Shown here: positions 18,099-26,656 of the stretch, piece by piece
Position numbering within the stretch: position 1 is the first letter of the stretch
Layout of the letters: each line of letters begins with the position of its first letter
Assembly (NCBI RefSeq): GCF_004103825.1
Contig: NZ_RYFI01000005.1
Span: 41,550 to 105,549 of the forward strand
Origin: Hansschlegelia zhihuaiae
Lineage (GTDB): Bacteria; Pseudomonadota; Alphaproteobacteria; Rhizobiales; Methylopilaceae
Length of the DNA: 64,000 nucleotides
Direction of reading: 5' to 3'
Position numbers and translations under genes: made by a program
The notes under the pieces: model-generated
What the model was told of the DNA's origin: nothing
Databases searched by the model: none
The model's input: the letters and a program-made list of their open reading frames with translations, nothing else

Positions 18099-19390
18099 CC
18101 AGGACGCCCGATCTCGGGCCGCTCGTCGCGGTCCGCCACCCCGTCGCGATCGTCGCTTTCGCGGACACGACGCGCATCGCGCTCAATCCGGCCGCGGCGC
18201 GCCTGTTCGGCGCTCCCTTCCACGCGGGCGCCGACAAGGCGCTCGACGCTCTTATCGGGTCGGCCGCGGCGGACAAGCTCGAGGCCTTTCTGCGGGAGCT
18301 GCCGAGACACGGCGTCGGCGCTTCCATCCGCTTGTTCTGCGAGGCTCCGGCCGGCGAGCGGTCGGTCTTCGTCGACGTGGAGCGCATGCCGGGCTCCCCG
18401 GGCGCCTTCCTGCTGACCTTACAGCCGCAGAACGAAAGCTCCCTCGGCGTCCATGCGCTCGCGCAGGCGCAGGCGACCCTGAACGCGCTTCCGGTCGGCA
18501 TCGAGCTTTATGACAGCAATTTCAACGCGCTGTTCTACAACAAGAAATCCGACGAGCTCTTCGACTATTCCGAACGCGCCGTGGCGCATCATGACGACTG
18601 GTGGGAGCTCGCCTTTCCCGACCATGCGCGCCGGGTCGCAGCGCGTGAGGAGTGGGTCCGGATCACCGGCGAGGCCGCCCGCGACCCCGGCCGGGCCCAT
18701 ATGGCGGAGTGGGAGGTGATGTGCCGCGACGGCGAGGCCCGCACCATCCAGTTCTACTATCGGCGGGCTGATCAGGGCTTCTCGCTCGTGCTCTGGGACG
18801 TGACCGGCCAGCGCCGGCTCGAGCGTGAGCTGCGCGAGATCGCCGGCACCGACAGCCTGACTGGCGTCGCCAACCGCAGGAGCTTCTTCGAGCGCGGCCG
18901 CGCGCTGCTGGCCGAGGACGCCCGCGCCGAGGAATTGACCGTGCTCATGCTCGACATCGACCACTTCAAGGCGGTCAATGACGGCTTCGGCCATGCGTTC
19001 GGCGACGAGGTGCTGGCGACCGTCGCGCGGCGGGCGGGGAGCGTGCTTCGCAAGAACGACTTCATGGCGCGGATGGGCGGCGAAGAGTTCGCGGTCCTGC
19101 TTCCCGGAACCGGGTCGCGACAGGCGATCGCGATCGCGGAACGGTTGCGGCGGGCCGTCGTCCATCAGCCTGTCACGGCGGAGGGCGCCTCGCTCGCGGT
19201 GACCGTCAGCGTCGGGTCCGCCAGCCGCCTGCCCGGAGAGACTGAGATCGATCCGATGATCGCCCGCGCGGACGAGGCGCTCTACGCCGCGAAGGCCGAG
19301 GGCCGAAACCGCGTGGTCGCGGCCGAGACGATGCTGTCCCGGCCATCACGCTCCCGTCGCGCCCCGGATGACGACCCCGTCGCCAGTTGA
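18095..19390 (+). CDS. PAS-domain diguanylate cyclase
   Basis: Makes cyclic di-GMP from two GTP. With the GTG at 18095 (overlapping the mutL stop) the protein has 431 residues. An N-terminal PAS-like region and a second one (about residues 130-250) precede a GGDEF domain starting with TDSLTGVANRRSFFERG. The active site reads GGEEF (328-332), which is catalytically competent, and an RxxD inhibitory site (RKND, 319-322) lies five residues before it, so product inhibition is expected. No membrane segments are seen, so it is a cytoplasmic sensor. The ligand is unknown. Confidence 0.88.
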   Translation: MTRTPDLGPLVAVRHPVAIVAFADTTRIALNPAAARLFGAPFHAGADKALDALIGSAAADKLEAFLRELPRHGVGASIRLFCEAPAGERSVFVDVERMPGSPGAFLLTLQPQNESSLGVHALAQAQATLNALPVGIELYDSNFNALFYNKKSDELFDYSERAVAHHDDWWELAFPDHARRVAAREEWVRITGEAARDPGRAHMAEWEVMCRDGEARTIQFYYRRADQGFSLVLWDVTGQRRLERELREIAGTDSLTGVANRRSFFERGRALLAEDARAEELTVLMLDIDHFKAVNDGFGHAFGDEVLATVARRAGSVLRKNDFMARMGGEEFAVLLPGTGSRQAIAIAERLRRAVVHQPVTAEGASLAVTVSVGSASRLPGETEIDPMIARADEALYAAKAEGRNRVVAAETMLSRPSRSRRAPDDDPVAS

Positions 19391-19445
19391 TCCGTTCGGC
19401 CGCCCTGAACCTCAACGGACCGTTGGCCCGCCGGTCGCCCGCACG

Positions 19446-20006
19446 TCATCCGGCCCTGAGAAACGCGATCTTCGTGTCGCCATAGGCGCGGGTCTCGAGC
19501 GCTTCGAAGCCTTCGGGCACGGCGGTCTCCGCTTCCGTCGCTTCCTCCCAGACGACAAGCGCGCCCGACTTCAGCCAGCCGCCGCCGCGCGCCGATGCGA
19601 GCGCCTGTTCGCCGAGGCCCTTACCGTAGGGCGGATCGGCGAAGACGAGGTCGAAGGGGCCTTGCGCGATCACGGGGCCGAGCCGGGTCGCGTCGCGGCG
19701 GAAGATCTTGGTCTGGCCGCCGAGGCCGACCGCCTCGACATTGGCCCTGAGGCAGGCGCGCGCCTCGGCGCCGTCGTCGACGAACAGCGCGAAGCGTGCG
19801 CCGCGCGACATCGCCTCGATGCCGAGCGCGCCGGTGCCGGCGAACAGGTCGAGGACGCGCGCGCCGTCGACCACGTCGCCATAGGCGTGCGCCAGCACGT
19901 TGAACACGGCCTCGCGCAGCCGGTCGCTCGTCGGGCGGATGGCGCGCGAATCCGCCGACGGGCCTTTCAGCGGACGTCCCTTGAACCTACCGCCGACGAT
20001 CCGCAC
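19446..20006 (-). CDS. rsmD: 16S rRNA (guanine(966)-N(2))-methyltransferase
   Basis: Methylates N2 of G966 in 16S rRNA, using S-adenosylmethionine. The 186-residue protein starts with the family motif VRIVGGRFKGRPL and has the S-adenosylmethionine loop LDLFAGTGALGIEA (residues 52-65) and the catalytic DPPYG (124-128). The start is a GTG at 20006, 20 bases inside the end of rluB. Upstream in-frame codons encode an Arg-rich shadow of the rluB tail. The rluB-rsmD pair is likely co-transcribed. Confidence 0.9.
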   Translation of the reverse strand: MRIVGGRFKGRPLKGPSADSRAIRPTSDRLREAVFNVLAHAYGDVVDGARVLDLFAGTGALGIEAMSRGARFALFVDDGAEARACLRANVEAVGLGGQTKIFRRDATRLGPVIAQGPFDLVFADPPYGKGLGEQALASARGGGWLKSGALVVWEEATEAETAVPEGFEALETRAYGDTKIAFLRAG

Positions 20007-21921
20007 CGCCCGGCCGTCCCTTCCCGCCGCCGCCTGGGCCGCGAGGCTTCGGCCCGCCTCCTCCCGGAAGGCGCGGCTTGCCTCCCGGCGAGCGCGGCTT
20101 GCCGGGTCCGCCCGGCCGGCCGCCAGGGCGTCCGCCCGGAGCGCCCGAAGGCCGGTCGCCGCGCGGCGCGTCGGCGCGCGGCGCGCGGCGCGCTCCGGCG
20201 CGGTCCGGACGATCTCCACGAGGCCTTTCGGTCCTCGGGCCGTCTGCTCTCAGCCGATCTCCGCCTGGCCTGTCGCTCCTGGCTCCGGCGCCGCTCGGTC
20301 TGTCGGAACGTGGGCGGTCGCCATCCCGGCGCGGCCGCGGCGGGCGGTCGCCAAAAGGCCGGCCGCCCTCCGGACGGGCGCGCTGCGGGCGATCGCCGTC
20401 GCGCGGCGGGCGGGCGGGGCGTTCGCCCTCGCGACTGGCCGGCGCGTCGTCGCGCCAGCGCGGCGCAGACGTGCGGGGCTTCGGCGATGAGGGCCGTTCG
20501 GGACGCGCGCCGAAAGGCCGGTCGCCGGTGGGCCTTTGGGGCCAGTCGCTTCGAGGCGGCCGGTCTCCCGACGCAGTCTTGGGCGGCCGGTCGCCATAGG
20601 GCGCGCGTGCGGGCCGCTCGCCGCGTCCTGCGCCCTCGCGCGGAGGACCGCGCCGCTCGGCGGCCTCGCCGTCCCGACGCGGCGGCCGCGCGCTTCCGGC
20701 GCCCGCGCGCCGTGGCGGACGGGCGTCTCGCGCGGCGGGACGATCTCCCGCGCGCGGCGGGCGCGCCGGGCGTCCGGCGGCGCCGAAACGCTCGGCTGCT
20801 CCGTCGTCGCGGCGGCGCACGCGCTTCGGCGCGGCCTCCGGGTCGGCGTGCGACACTTTTTCGACCTTGACCGAACGCCCGCGTCGATCGGCGACCGGGG
20901 CCGCGCGGCGCGTACGGACCGCGGGCGCCTCGCCGCCCTCGGCGGACGGCGGCGGGGCCATGTCGCGCGGCCGGGCGATCGGCGCGCGGCGGCCGACGCG
21001 CTGCGAGGGATCGGTCAGGCGCGAGCGCTCGGGCGCGGCCTGCGGCCGCCCGCCGCCGCGCCCGCCGGTCTTGCGCGGGGCCGTCTCGCCGAGATCGGTC
21101 GCCGGCCCTTCGAAATCGCAGCCCGCCTCATCCGTGAGCCGCTTGCCGAGCTGCTCGACAAGCGTCCGCGTGCGCACCTCCTCGATGCCGCCTTCCGGCA
21201 GCGAGCCGAGCTGGAACGGCCCGAACGAGATGCGGATCAGCCGGTTCACGCCGAGGCCGAGATGTTCGGCGACCCGCTTCACCTCGCGGTTCTTGCCTTC
21301 GCGGAGCCCGAAGCGCAGCCAGACATTGTCGTTCTGCTGGCGTTCGATCTCGGCGTCGATCGCGCCATAGGCGAAGCCGTCGATCGTGACGCCGTCCTTC
21401 AGCGCCGCGAGCGCTTCCGGCGTGGTCCGGCCGAAGGCGCGCACGCGGTAGCGGCGCAGCCACCCGGTCTCGGGCAGCTCCAGCACACGCGCGAGCCCGC
21501 CGTCATTGGTGAGCAGCAGCAGCCCCTCGGTGTTGATGTCGAGCCGGCCGACCGTCATCACGCGGGGGAGCTCCGGAGGCAGGATCGAGAACACCGTCTC
21601 GCGGCCTTCCGGGTCGTGGGTCGTGGTCACGTAGCCGCGCGGCTTGTGGTAGAGCCAGAGCCGCGTGCGCTCACGCGCCGGGAGCGGCCGGCCGTCGACC
21701 TCGACGCGATCGCCAGGCAGGACGTTGACGGCCGCAGTCGCAACGGTCTCGCCATTGACCGCAACGCGGCCTTCGCCGATCCACACTTCAGCCTCGCGGC
21801 GCGAGCCGAGGCCGGCGCGCGCGATCGCCTTGGCGAGGCGCTCGCCGGGGCGGCTTCGCGGGGGTTCGGACGCCGCAGCCGTGGCAGGCGGCGCGCCGGA
21901 TGGATCTTCCGGTTCGGTCAT
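19987..21921 (-). CDS. rluB: rRNA pseudouridine synthase (RluB/RsuA family) with long disordered tail
   Basis: Isomerises a uridine in 23S rRNA (RluB type, by family resemblance). Residues 27-75 form the S4 RNA-binding domain (ERLAKAIARAGLGSRREAE), and the catalytic motif is GRLDINTEGLLLLTNDG with Asp128. The catalytic part ends near residue 265. The remaining about 380 residues are low complexity, rich in Arg, Pro, Gly, Asp and Ala, with many RPPR, GDRP and RPERP repeats, ending in a Gly/Lys/Arg segment. This is far longer than E. coli RluB (about 290 residues). The tail is likely disordered and RNA-binding. Its last codons overlap rsmD. Confidence 0.9.
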   Translation of the reverse strand: MTEPEDPSGAPPATAAASEPPRSRPGERLAKAIARAGLGSRREAEVWIGEGRVAVNGETVATAAVNVLPGDRVEVDGRPLPARERTRLWLYHKPRGYVTTTHDPEGRETVFSILPPELPRVMTVGRLDINTEGLLLLTNDGGLARVLELPETGWLRRYRVRAFGRTTPEALAALKDGVTIDGFAYGAIDAEIERQQNDNVWLRFGLREGKNREVKRVAEHLGLGVNRLIRISFGPFQLGSLPEGGIEEVRTRTLVEQLGKRLTDEAGCDFEGPATDLGETAPRKTGGRGGGRPQAAPERSRLTDPSQRVGRRAPIARPRDMAPPPSAEGGEAPAVRTRRAAPVADRRGRSVKVEKVSHADPEAAPKRVRRRDDGAAERFGAAGRPARPPRAGDRPAARDARPPRRAGAGSARPPRRDGEAAERRGPPREGAGRGERPARAPYGDRPPKTASGDRPPRSDWPQRPTGDRPFGARPERPSSPKPRTSAPRWRDDAPASREGERPARPPRDGDRPQRARPEGGRPFGDRPPRPRRDGDRPRSDRPSGAGARSDRPGGDRLRADGPRTERPRGDRPDRAGARRAPRADAPRGDRPSGAPGGRPGGRPGGPGKPRSPGGKPRLPGGGGPKPRGPGGGGKGRPGGADRRR

Positions 21922-21983
21922 GACGGGAGCGCGAGTAGCATGGCGGGACGAACTTGACGAGCCGGGAAACGACCCCCTCGCCG

Positions 21984-22433
21984 ATGGATCGCGCTCTCGA
22001 CGAGGCGCGCGCCGCCGCGGCGCGCGGCGAGACCCCCGTCGGCGCAGTGGTGACGCGCGACGGCGTGGTGCTGGCCGCGGCCGGCAACCGCACGCGGGAG
22101 CTCGCCGATCCGACGGCTCACGCCGAACTGCTCGTGATCCGGGAGGCCTGCGCGGCGCTCAAATCCGAGCGGCTCGTCGGCTGCGACCTTTGGGTCACGC
22201 TCGAGCCCTGCCCGATGTGCGCGGCCGCCATTTCCTTCGCCCGAATCCGCAGGCTCTATTTCGGCGCCGAGGACTCGAAGGGCGGCGCCGTGACCTCGGG
22301 CGTGCGGCTGTTCGGCCAGCCGACATGCCATCACGCGCCGGAAGTCTATGCGGGCTTCGCGGAGACCGAGTCGGCCGAAATGCTGCGCGAGTTCTTCCGG
22401 GCGCGCCGCGGCGACACCATATCGAGGGCCTGA
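21984..22433 (+). CDS. tadA: tRNA-specific adenosine deaminase
   Basis: Deaminates A34 to inosine in tRNA-Arg(ACG). The 149-residue zinc enzyme has HAE (residues 45-47) and PCPMC (74-78), the zinc and proton-shuttle residues. The ATG at 21984 gives the usual N terminus (MDRALDEARAAAARGETPVGAVV). A TTG 30 bases upstream is in frame but adds residues not needed by the fold. It is divergent from rluB. Confidence 0.93.
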   Translation: MDRALDEARAAAARGETPVGAVVTRDGVVLAAAGNRTRELADPTAHAELLVIREACAALKSERLVGCDLWVTLEPCPMCAAAISFARIRRLYFGAEDSKGGAVTSGVRLFGQPTCHHAPEVYAGFAETESAEMLREFFRARRGDTISRA

Positions 22434-22456
22434 ACGAAAGCCCCGGGCTTTGCGTT
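22431..22456 (+). promoter_or_regulatory. Possible EcfG-type stress promoter upstream of the Pmp3 gene (imperfect)
   Basis: TGAAC at 22431-22435, a 17-base spacer, and CGTT at 22453-22456. This fits the EcfG pattern GGAAC-N16/17-CGTT except for the first base. The start codon of the Pmp3-family gene lies 59 bases downstream. The spacer contains the palindrome AAAGCCCCGGGCTTT, which could alternatively be the end of the tadA transcript. Confidence 0.35.
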
Positions 22457-22514
22457 CAGTCTTTGCGCGGAAGGACTTGCACCGCGTTGGGGCCGACCAC
22501 GAGGTGACGTTCGC

Positions 22515-22673
22515 ATGGACATCGTCCGCATCCTCATCGCCATCCTGCTGCCGCCGCTCGGCGTGTTCCTGCAGGTCGGCCTTGGGCTGCAGTTCTGGCT
22601 CAACATCCTGCTGACGATCCTGGGCTACATCCCGGGCATCATTCACGCGCTCTGGGTGATCCTGCGCAAATGA
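22515..22673 (+). CDS. Pmp3/YqaE family small membrane protein
   Basis: A 52-residue hydrophobic protein with two transmembrane segments. It has the family pattern ILIAILLPPLGVFLQVG followed by FWLNILLTILGYIPGIIHALWVI, closely matching the Pmp3/YqaE (UPF0057) family, which is linked to cold, salt and membrane-potential stress. The ATG is at 22515. Its stop overlaps the start of the DUF4112 gene by 4 bases (ATGA). Confidence 0.92.
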   Translation: MDIVRILIAILLPPLGVFLQVGLGLQFWLNILLTILGYIPGIIHALWVILRK

Positions 22674-23071
22674 CGACGCAAACCGCCGCCGGCTTCGCCG
22701 GACGCATGCCGAAACACGGCCGTGAAGCGAGCAGCCACGAGGAGACGCTCCAGCATCTCGAGCGGCTCGCGGACCTGCTCGACTCGCGCTGGCGCATCCC
22801 CGGCACCAATTGGCGCTTCGGCGTCGACGCCGTCGCGGCGATCGTGCCGGTCGGCGGCAGCCTCGCGACCGCCGCGGCCTCGGCCTACATGGTCAAGCGC
22901 GCCCACGACCTCGGCGCGCCCGGCCATCTGCTCGCCCGCATGGTCGGCAATGTCGCGTTCGACGCCGTGGTGGGCTCGATCCCCGTGGTTGGGCCGGTCT
23001 TCGACTTCGCCGTGAAGGCGAACCGTCGGAACGTCCGGCTGCTGAGGCGACATTTCGACCGGAAAAGATAG
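22670..23071 (+). CDS. DUF4112 domain-containing membrane protein
   Basis: A 133-residue protein. The central part (LADLLDSRWRIPGT, RFGVDAVAAIVPVGG, VGNVAFDAVVGSIPVVGPVFD) matches DUF4112, with two hydrophobic segments at about residues 51-70 and 90-113 and a basic C terminus. Function is unknown. Translational coupling to the Pmp3-family gene suggests the two act together in the membrane, perhaps under stress control. Convergent with the patatin gene downstream (8 bases). Confidence 0.85.
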   Translation: MTTQTAAGFAGRMPKHGREASSHEETLQHLERLADLLDSRWRIPGTNWRFGVDAVAAIVPVGGSLATAAASAYMVKRAHDLGAPGHLLARMVGNVAFDAVVGSIPVVGPVFDFAVKANRRNVRLLRRHFDRKR

Positions 23072-23079
23072 GCCGTCTC

Positions 23080-23910
23080 TCAGTCTTGCATCAGCCGCTC
23101 GATCGCACGCTTGGTCTCGTCCTTAGCGGACTCGCTCGCGCGGAGCGCCGGCCCCGTTTTGAAGAAGTCGAGCAGGGTGACGCCGTCGACCCTCGGCCGG
23201 ATCAGGGCGTCCGGCCCCCTCGCCGCGACTTTTCCAGCGACGATCGCGGCCTGCATGATCTGGGTTGCGCCCAGCATGGTCTCGAACACGTTCGGGAACC
23301 CCTTGGTCGACGTCACCGGCCCGCCCGTGACGTCGACAGCGAGAGTCGCGTCGACCGCGTCTCCGAAGACGTCGAACGGCAGGGGGTTGATCATCGCCCC
23401 ATCGATGAGGGTGCGTCCATCATGGAGCACGGGCCGGAAAAGCCCCGGAATGGCCGAGGACGAGGCGATGGCGGGAACGAGCGGACCTTTGCGGAAGACC
23501 ACCTGAGCGCGGCCGAAGAAGTCGGTCGCCACGGCGCTGAATGGGATCTGCAATTGCTCGAAGTCCTGCGGCACGTCGTCGGGCAGGAAGAGCGGGACCA
23601 GGATCTCGGCGTCGAGCAGGATCGGGTTTCGCGATCCGGCCCCGAACATGTCGGCCAAGCGTCCGACCCGCGCTTTGAGGAGCTTTCCCACCACGTCCGC
23701 GCGGCGGTCGAGGACCCGGGTCGTGTGGTCCAGCAACTCGCGGGCCGACAGGCCGGCGGCGAAGCCAGCGCCGTAGAGGGAGCCGATCGAGCAACCCGCG
23801 ATCGCGGCGGGCCGCGCGCCGAGCTCGTCGAACGCCGCCAGCGCGTGGAGGTGGGCGAGCCCGCGCGCACCCCCGCCCCCGAGTGCGAGACCGATGCGCC
23901 GCTCGGTCAC
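23080..23910 (-). CDS. Patatin-like phospholipase (RssA-type)
   Basis: A serine lipid acyl hydrolase of 276 residues. It shows the oxyanion motif [11 protein letters not shown] (residues 11-21), the nucleophile motif GCSIG (Ser41) and the catalytic Asp motif [11 protein letters not shown] near residue 170, so the Ser-Asp dyad is complete. The start is a GTG that overlaps the xseA stop by 4 bases (GTGA). Substrate unknown; related bacterial proteins are cytosolic or membrane-associated. Confidence 0.88.
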   Translation of the reverse strand: MTERRIGLALGGGGARGLAHLHALAAFDELGARPAAIAGCSIGSLYGAGFAAGLSARELLDHTTRVLDRRADVVGKLLKARVGRLADMFGAGSRNPILLDAEILVPLFLPDDVPQDFEQLQIPFSAVATDFFGRAQVVFRKGPLVPAIASSSAIPGLFRPVLHDGRTLIDGAMINPLPFDVFGDAVDATLAVDVTGGPVTSTKGFPNVFETMLGATQIMQAAIVAGKVAARGPDALIRPRVDGVTLLDFFKTGPALRASESAKDETKRAIERLMQD

Positions 23911-25379
23911 TCGAACAGGTCTTCCTGGGCCGTGGCCTCCGGTTTTCGCTTTGGCGCGCGGCGCTCCGCGCTTCGCGCCGCCCCGCCGGAGACGGCCGGG
24001 GCCTCGCCGTCGGCGAAGATCAGCGTCAGCGCCTGGCCGGCGCTGAGTTCGCTCGCCCGTCTGACCAGCGCGCCGTCCGCGTCCTTGACCAGCGCGTAAC
24101 CGCGCTCGAGCACGCCCTCGTGGCTGAGCGATCGCAGCACGCTCCAGACCGCCTCGAGCCGTGTCCTACGCCGGTCCTCGGCCGCGTGGAAGGCGCGGTC
24201 GAGGCGCGCGCCGAGCCCGGCGCTCCGCTCGCGCTCGCCGACGAGGCGGCGCGCAAGCGCGACGGGCGACAGTTGCGCGGACGCCGCCGCGAGCCGCGCC
24301 CGATGACGGCCGGCGTTGGTGGCGAGCGCCGGGGCGAGCCGGGCCGCGGCGTGGTCGAGCCGCTGGCGCGGAACCTGGACCAGCGTCTCGAGCCGTGGCA
24401 GCGCGCGCGCCGCCGAGCGGAGCTCGACCCGCCGCGCCTCGAGGCCACGCAGCGTCGAGGCGCGCAGCCGCGCGCCTCGCTCGGCGGTCGCGGCCATCAG
24501 CTCCGCGCGCACCGGCACGGCCATTTCGGCGGCCGCCGTCGGCGTCGGCGCGCGGCGGTCGGCGGCGAAATCGATCAGCGTCGTGTCGGTCTCGTGGCCA
24601 ACGGCCGAAATCAGCGGGATCGCGCTTCCAGCCGCCGCCCGCACCACGATCTCCTCGTTGAAGCTCCAGAGGTCCTCGAGGCTGCCTCCGCCGCGCGCGA
24701 CGATCAGCACGTCGGGCCGCGGGATCGCTCCGCCGGGCGCAAGCGCGTTGAAGCCGCGGATCGCGGCCGAGACCTCCGCCGCCGCCGTCTCGCCCTGCAC
24801 GCGGACCGGCCAGACCAGCACGCGCCGCGGGAAGCGGTCGGCGAGCCTGTGCAGGATGTCGCGGATCACCGCCCCGGTCGGAGAGGTCACGACCCCGATC
24901 ACCTCGGGCAGGAAGGGCAGCGGACGCTTGCGGACGTCGTCGAACAGGCCCTCGGCCGCGAGCCGCTTGCGGCGCTCCTCGAGCTGGGCGAGCAGCGCGC
25001 CGACGCCCGCGGGCTCCAGCGCGTCGACGACGATCTGGTAGGCGGATTTGTTCGGATAGGTGGTGAGGCGGCCGGTCGCCGTCACCTCCATGCCCTCCTC
25101 GGGCCGGAACTTCAGCTTCTGGAAGGTCGCCCGCCAGACCACGGCGTCGATCTTCGCGCCCTCGTCCTTCAGGCAGAAATAGGCGTGGCCGGAAGAATGC
25201 GGGCCGCGATAGCCGGAGATCTCGCCGCGCACCCGCACATAGCCGAACGTGTCCTCGACCGTGCGCTTGAGCGACTGGGAGAGTTCGGAGACCGAGACTT
25301 CCGGCGCGTTGGACAGAGCGCGCGCGGCGCCCGCCTTTCCGTTCGTCTCGACGTCGTTTCGCTGCATGCCGCGGGCCAT
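23907..25379 (-). CDS. xseA: Exodeoxyribonuclease VII large subunit
   Basis: Catalytic subunit of the ATP-independent single-strand exonuclease ExoVII. The 490-residue protein has an N-terminal OB-fold ([26 protein letters not shown]) and a central catalytic region with [12 protein letters not shown]-like [13 protein letters not shown], the [17 protein letters not shown] motif and [25 protein letters not shown] long coiled-coil follows. I chose the ATG at 25379; one at 25367 is also possible. The far-upstream in-frame codons are a shadow of the cupredoxin gene on the other strand. xseB is not in the window. Divergent from the cupredoxin gene. Confidence 0.93.
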   Translation of the reverse strand: MARGMQRNDVETNGKAGAARALSNAPEVSVSELSQSLKRTVEDTFGYVRVRGEISGYRGPHSSGHAYFCLKDEGAKIDAVVWRATFQKLKFRPEEGMEVTATGRLTTYPNKSAYQIVVDALEPAGVGALLAQLEERRKRLAAEGLFDDVRKRPLPFLPEVIGVVTSPTGAVIRDILHRLADRFPRRVLVWPVRVQGETAAAEVSAAIRGFNALAPGGAIPRPDVLIVARGGGSLEDLWSFNEEIVVRAAAGSAIPLISAVGHETDTTLIDFAADRRAPTPTAAAEMAVPVRAELMAATAERGARLRASTLRGLEARRVELRSAARALPRLETLVQVPRQRLDHAAARLAPALATNAGRHRARLAAASAQLSPVALARRLVGERERSAGLGARLDRAFHAAEDRRRTRLEAVWSVLRSLSHEGVLERGYALVKDADGALVRRASELSAGQALTLIFADGEAPAVSGGAARSAERRAPKRKPEATAQEDLFE

Positions 25380-25440
25380 ACCTTCCAGAGATCCTCTCTT
25401 ACGCCGCTTCGCCCGGGGGCGCGACCTGTGGTTCCGCGGC

Positions 25441-25465
25441 GGAACCCTTGCCTCGCGCGCTCGTT
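25441..25465 (+). promoter_or_regulatory. EcfG-type general stress response promoter upstream of cupredoxin-like gene
   Basis: GGAAC at 25441-25445, a 16-base spacer and CGTT at 25462-25465 match the alphaproteobacterial EcfG consensus exactly (GGAAC-N16/17-CGTT). A start site near 25472 would leave a leader of about 30 bases with an AAGGAGG ribosome binding site (25490-25496) before the ATG at 25503. Recognised by pattern only. Confidence 0.6.
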
Positions 25466-25502
25466 GTGAATTGAGAGAAAATCGCCGAAAAGGAGGCATC
25501 CC

Positions 25503-25868
25503 ATGCGCGCCATCTTCGCCGCAGCAGCCGCCGTCGCCGCGATCCCGCTCGCGGCCGCCGACGCGTCCCCCATCGAGATCATCAAGGGCCCGCCCCCGGC
25601 AGACGCGCCGGAGGTGAAGATCGAAGCGACCCAGTTCTCGACGCCCGAAATCCGCGTGAAGGCGGGATCGGCGGTCAAATGGGTCAACGCAGACGGCGCG
25701 ACTCATAATGTCCATTTCCGCCGCGGCCCCGCAAAGGGCGCCCCCAACGCGCAGGGGCCAACGCTCAATTCCGGCGACGCCTACGTCGTGAAATTCTCGC
25801 AGGCCGGACAGTACGAGTATATCGACACCCTCCACTCCACCATGAAGGGCAAGGTCATAGTCGAATGA
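25503..25868 (+). CDS. Cupredoxin-like periplasmic protein lacking the copper-ligand cysteine
   Basis: A 121-residue precursor with a Sec signal (cleavage near residue 22). The fold motifs of the amicyanin/pseudoazurin group are visible: [24 protein letters not shown] (His68), and a C-terminal [15 protein letters not shown]. In its neighbour at 26132 the same place reads YNYICTPHSAVMKGKV. Here the ligand Cys is Asp108 and the Pro is Leu, while His111 and Met114 remain. So it cannot form a normal type 1 blue copper site. It could bind copper differently, act as a copper chaperone or be degenerate. A perfect EcfG-type promoter lies upstream. Confidence 0.82.
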   Translation: MRAIFAAAAAVAAIPLAAADASPIEIIKGPPPADAPEVKIEATQFSTPEIRVKAGSAVKWVNADGATHNVHFRRGPAKGAPNAQGPTLNSGDAYVVKFSQAGQYEYIDTLHSTMKGKVIVE

Positions 25869-25908
25869 GGAAGTTCCGGCTCTCGTCGCTTTATATCGAT
25901 TAAGGCTT

Positions 25909-25934
25909 GGAACTCATCGAAATAAAGACTCGTC
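25909..25934 (+). promoter_or_regulatory. Weak EcfG-like element upstream of second cupredoxin gene
   Basis: GGAAC at 25909-25913, a 17-base spacer and CGTC at 25931-25934 (one mismatch to CGTT). It lies in an AT-rich stretch (25890-25945) between the two cupredoxin genes. The leader to the TTG start at 26132 would be about 190 bases, which is long. Otherwise the 263-base gap holds no gene that I can support. Confidence 0.3.
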
Positions 25935-26131
25935 ACTTTTCTGAAATGACCTGAGGCCTCGGCTTGCCCGACGGTCGCGGCGCGGCTAGGTCGCGCCTGA
26001 TCCGCCGATGCGGAGATGACCGTCGGACCGGCGGTTCGCGCCCGCCCGCCCGTAGGCGGCTGGTGGCCGCGGATGGTCGCTCCGGCTGCGGCGCCGCCAA
26101 AGCGGCGCCGGTTCACAGAGGAGACGCCGCC

Positions 26132-26560
26132 TTGCCGCCCTTCCCGCCGACCAAGTCTTTCGTTCTCGACCGTCGTCGGGCCTTTGCGGTCCTCGGGGGA
26201 GGGCTCGCGGCCGTCGCGCTGCCCCTCACCGCCGCGCAGGCCGCCGATCCGATCGAGATTTTACCGGACGCCAAGGCCGCGACGGGAGAGATCACGGACA
26301 TCGAGATCGACTCAATGGCGTTCAAGACGCCCCAAGTCACGATCAAGTCCGGCCAAGTGGTGCGCTGGACCAACAAGGAAGCGGGCATGGCCCACAATAT
26401 CCACTTCCGCAACGGGCCGGCGAAGACCGTCAAGGGCGCAATGGGCCCCATGCTGAACGCTGGCGACGCCTACGCCGTGAAGTTCATCGAGCCCGGCGTC
26501 TACAACTACATCTGCACGCCTCATTCGGCGGTGATGAAAGGCAAAGTCACCGTCGAGTGA
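26132..26560 (+). CDS. Cupredoxin domain protein (amicyanin/pseudoazurin-like), Tat-exported
   Basis: A type 1 copper protein of 142 residues as precursor. The start is a TTG at 26132 with GAGGAG about 8 bases before it. The signal has the twin-arginine pattern DRRRAFAVLGGG and ends near AQA-ADP (residue 38). Copper ligands are His88 (MAHNIHF), Cys128, His131 and Met135 (YICTPHSAVMKG), spaced Cys-x2-His-x3-Met. It probably carries electrons in the periplasm. It is a paralogue of the upstream protein, which lacks the Cys. The partner enzyme is not in the window. Confidence 0.87.
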   Translation: MPPFPPTKSFVLDRRRAFAVLGGGLAAVALPLTAAQAADPIEILPDAKAATGEITDIEIDSMAFKTPQVTIKSGQVVRWTNKEAGMAHNIHFRNGPAKTVKGAMGPMLNAGDAYAVKFIEPGVYNYICTPHSAVMKGKVTVE

Positions 26561-26656
26561 CCCGAGAGCGCGGCGCCGCGGCCCCCACGCTTTCGCAGGC
26601 CGCCATGGCCCGCTAGAACGTCGCCGGACCATCGTTCCCGAGATCCGGCGGCGCTC

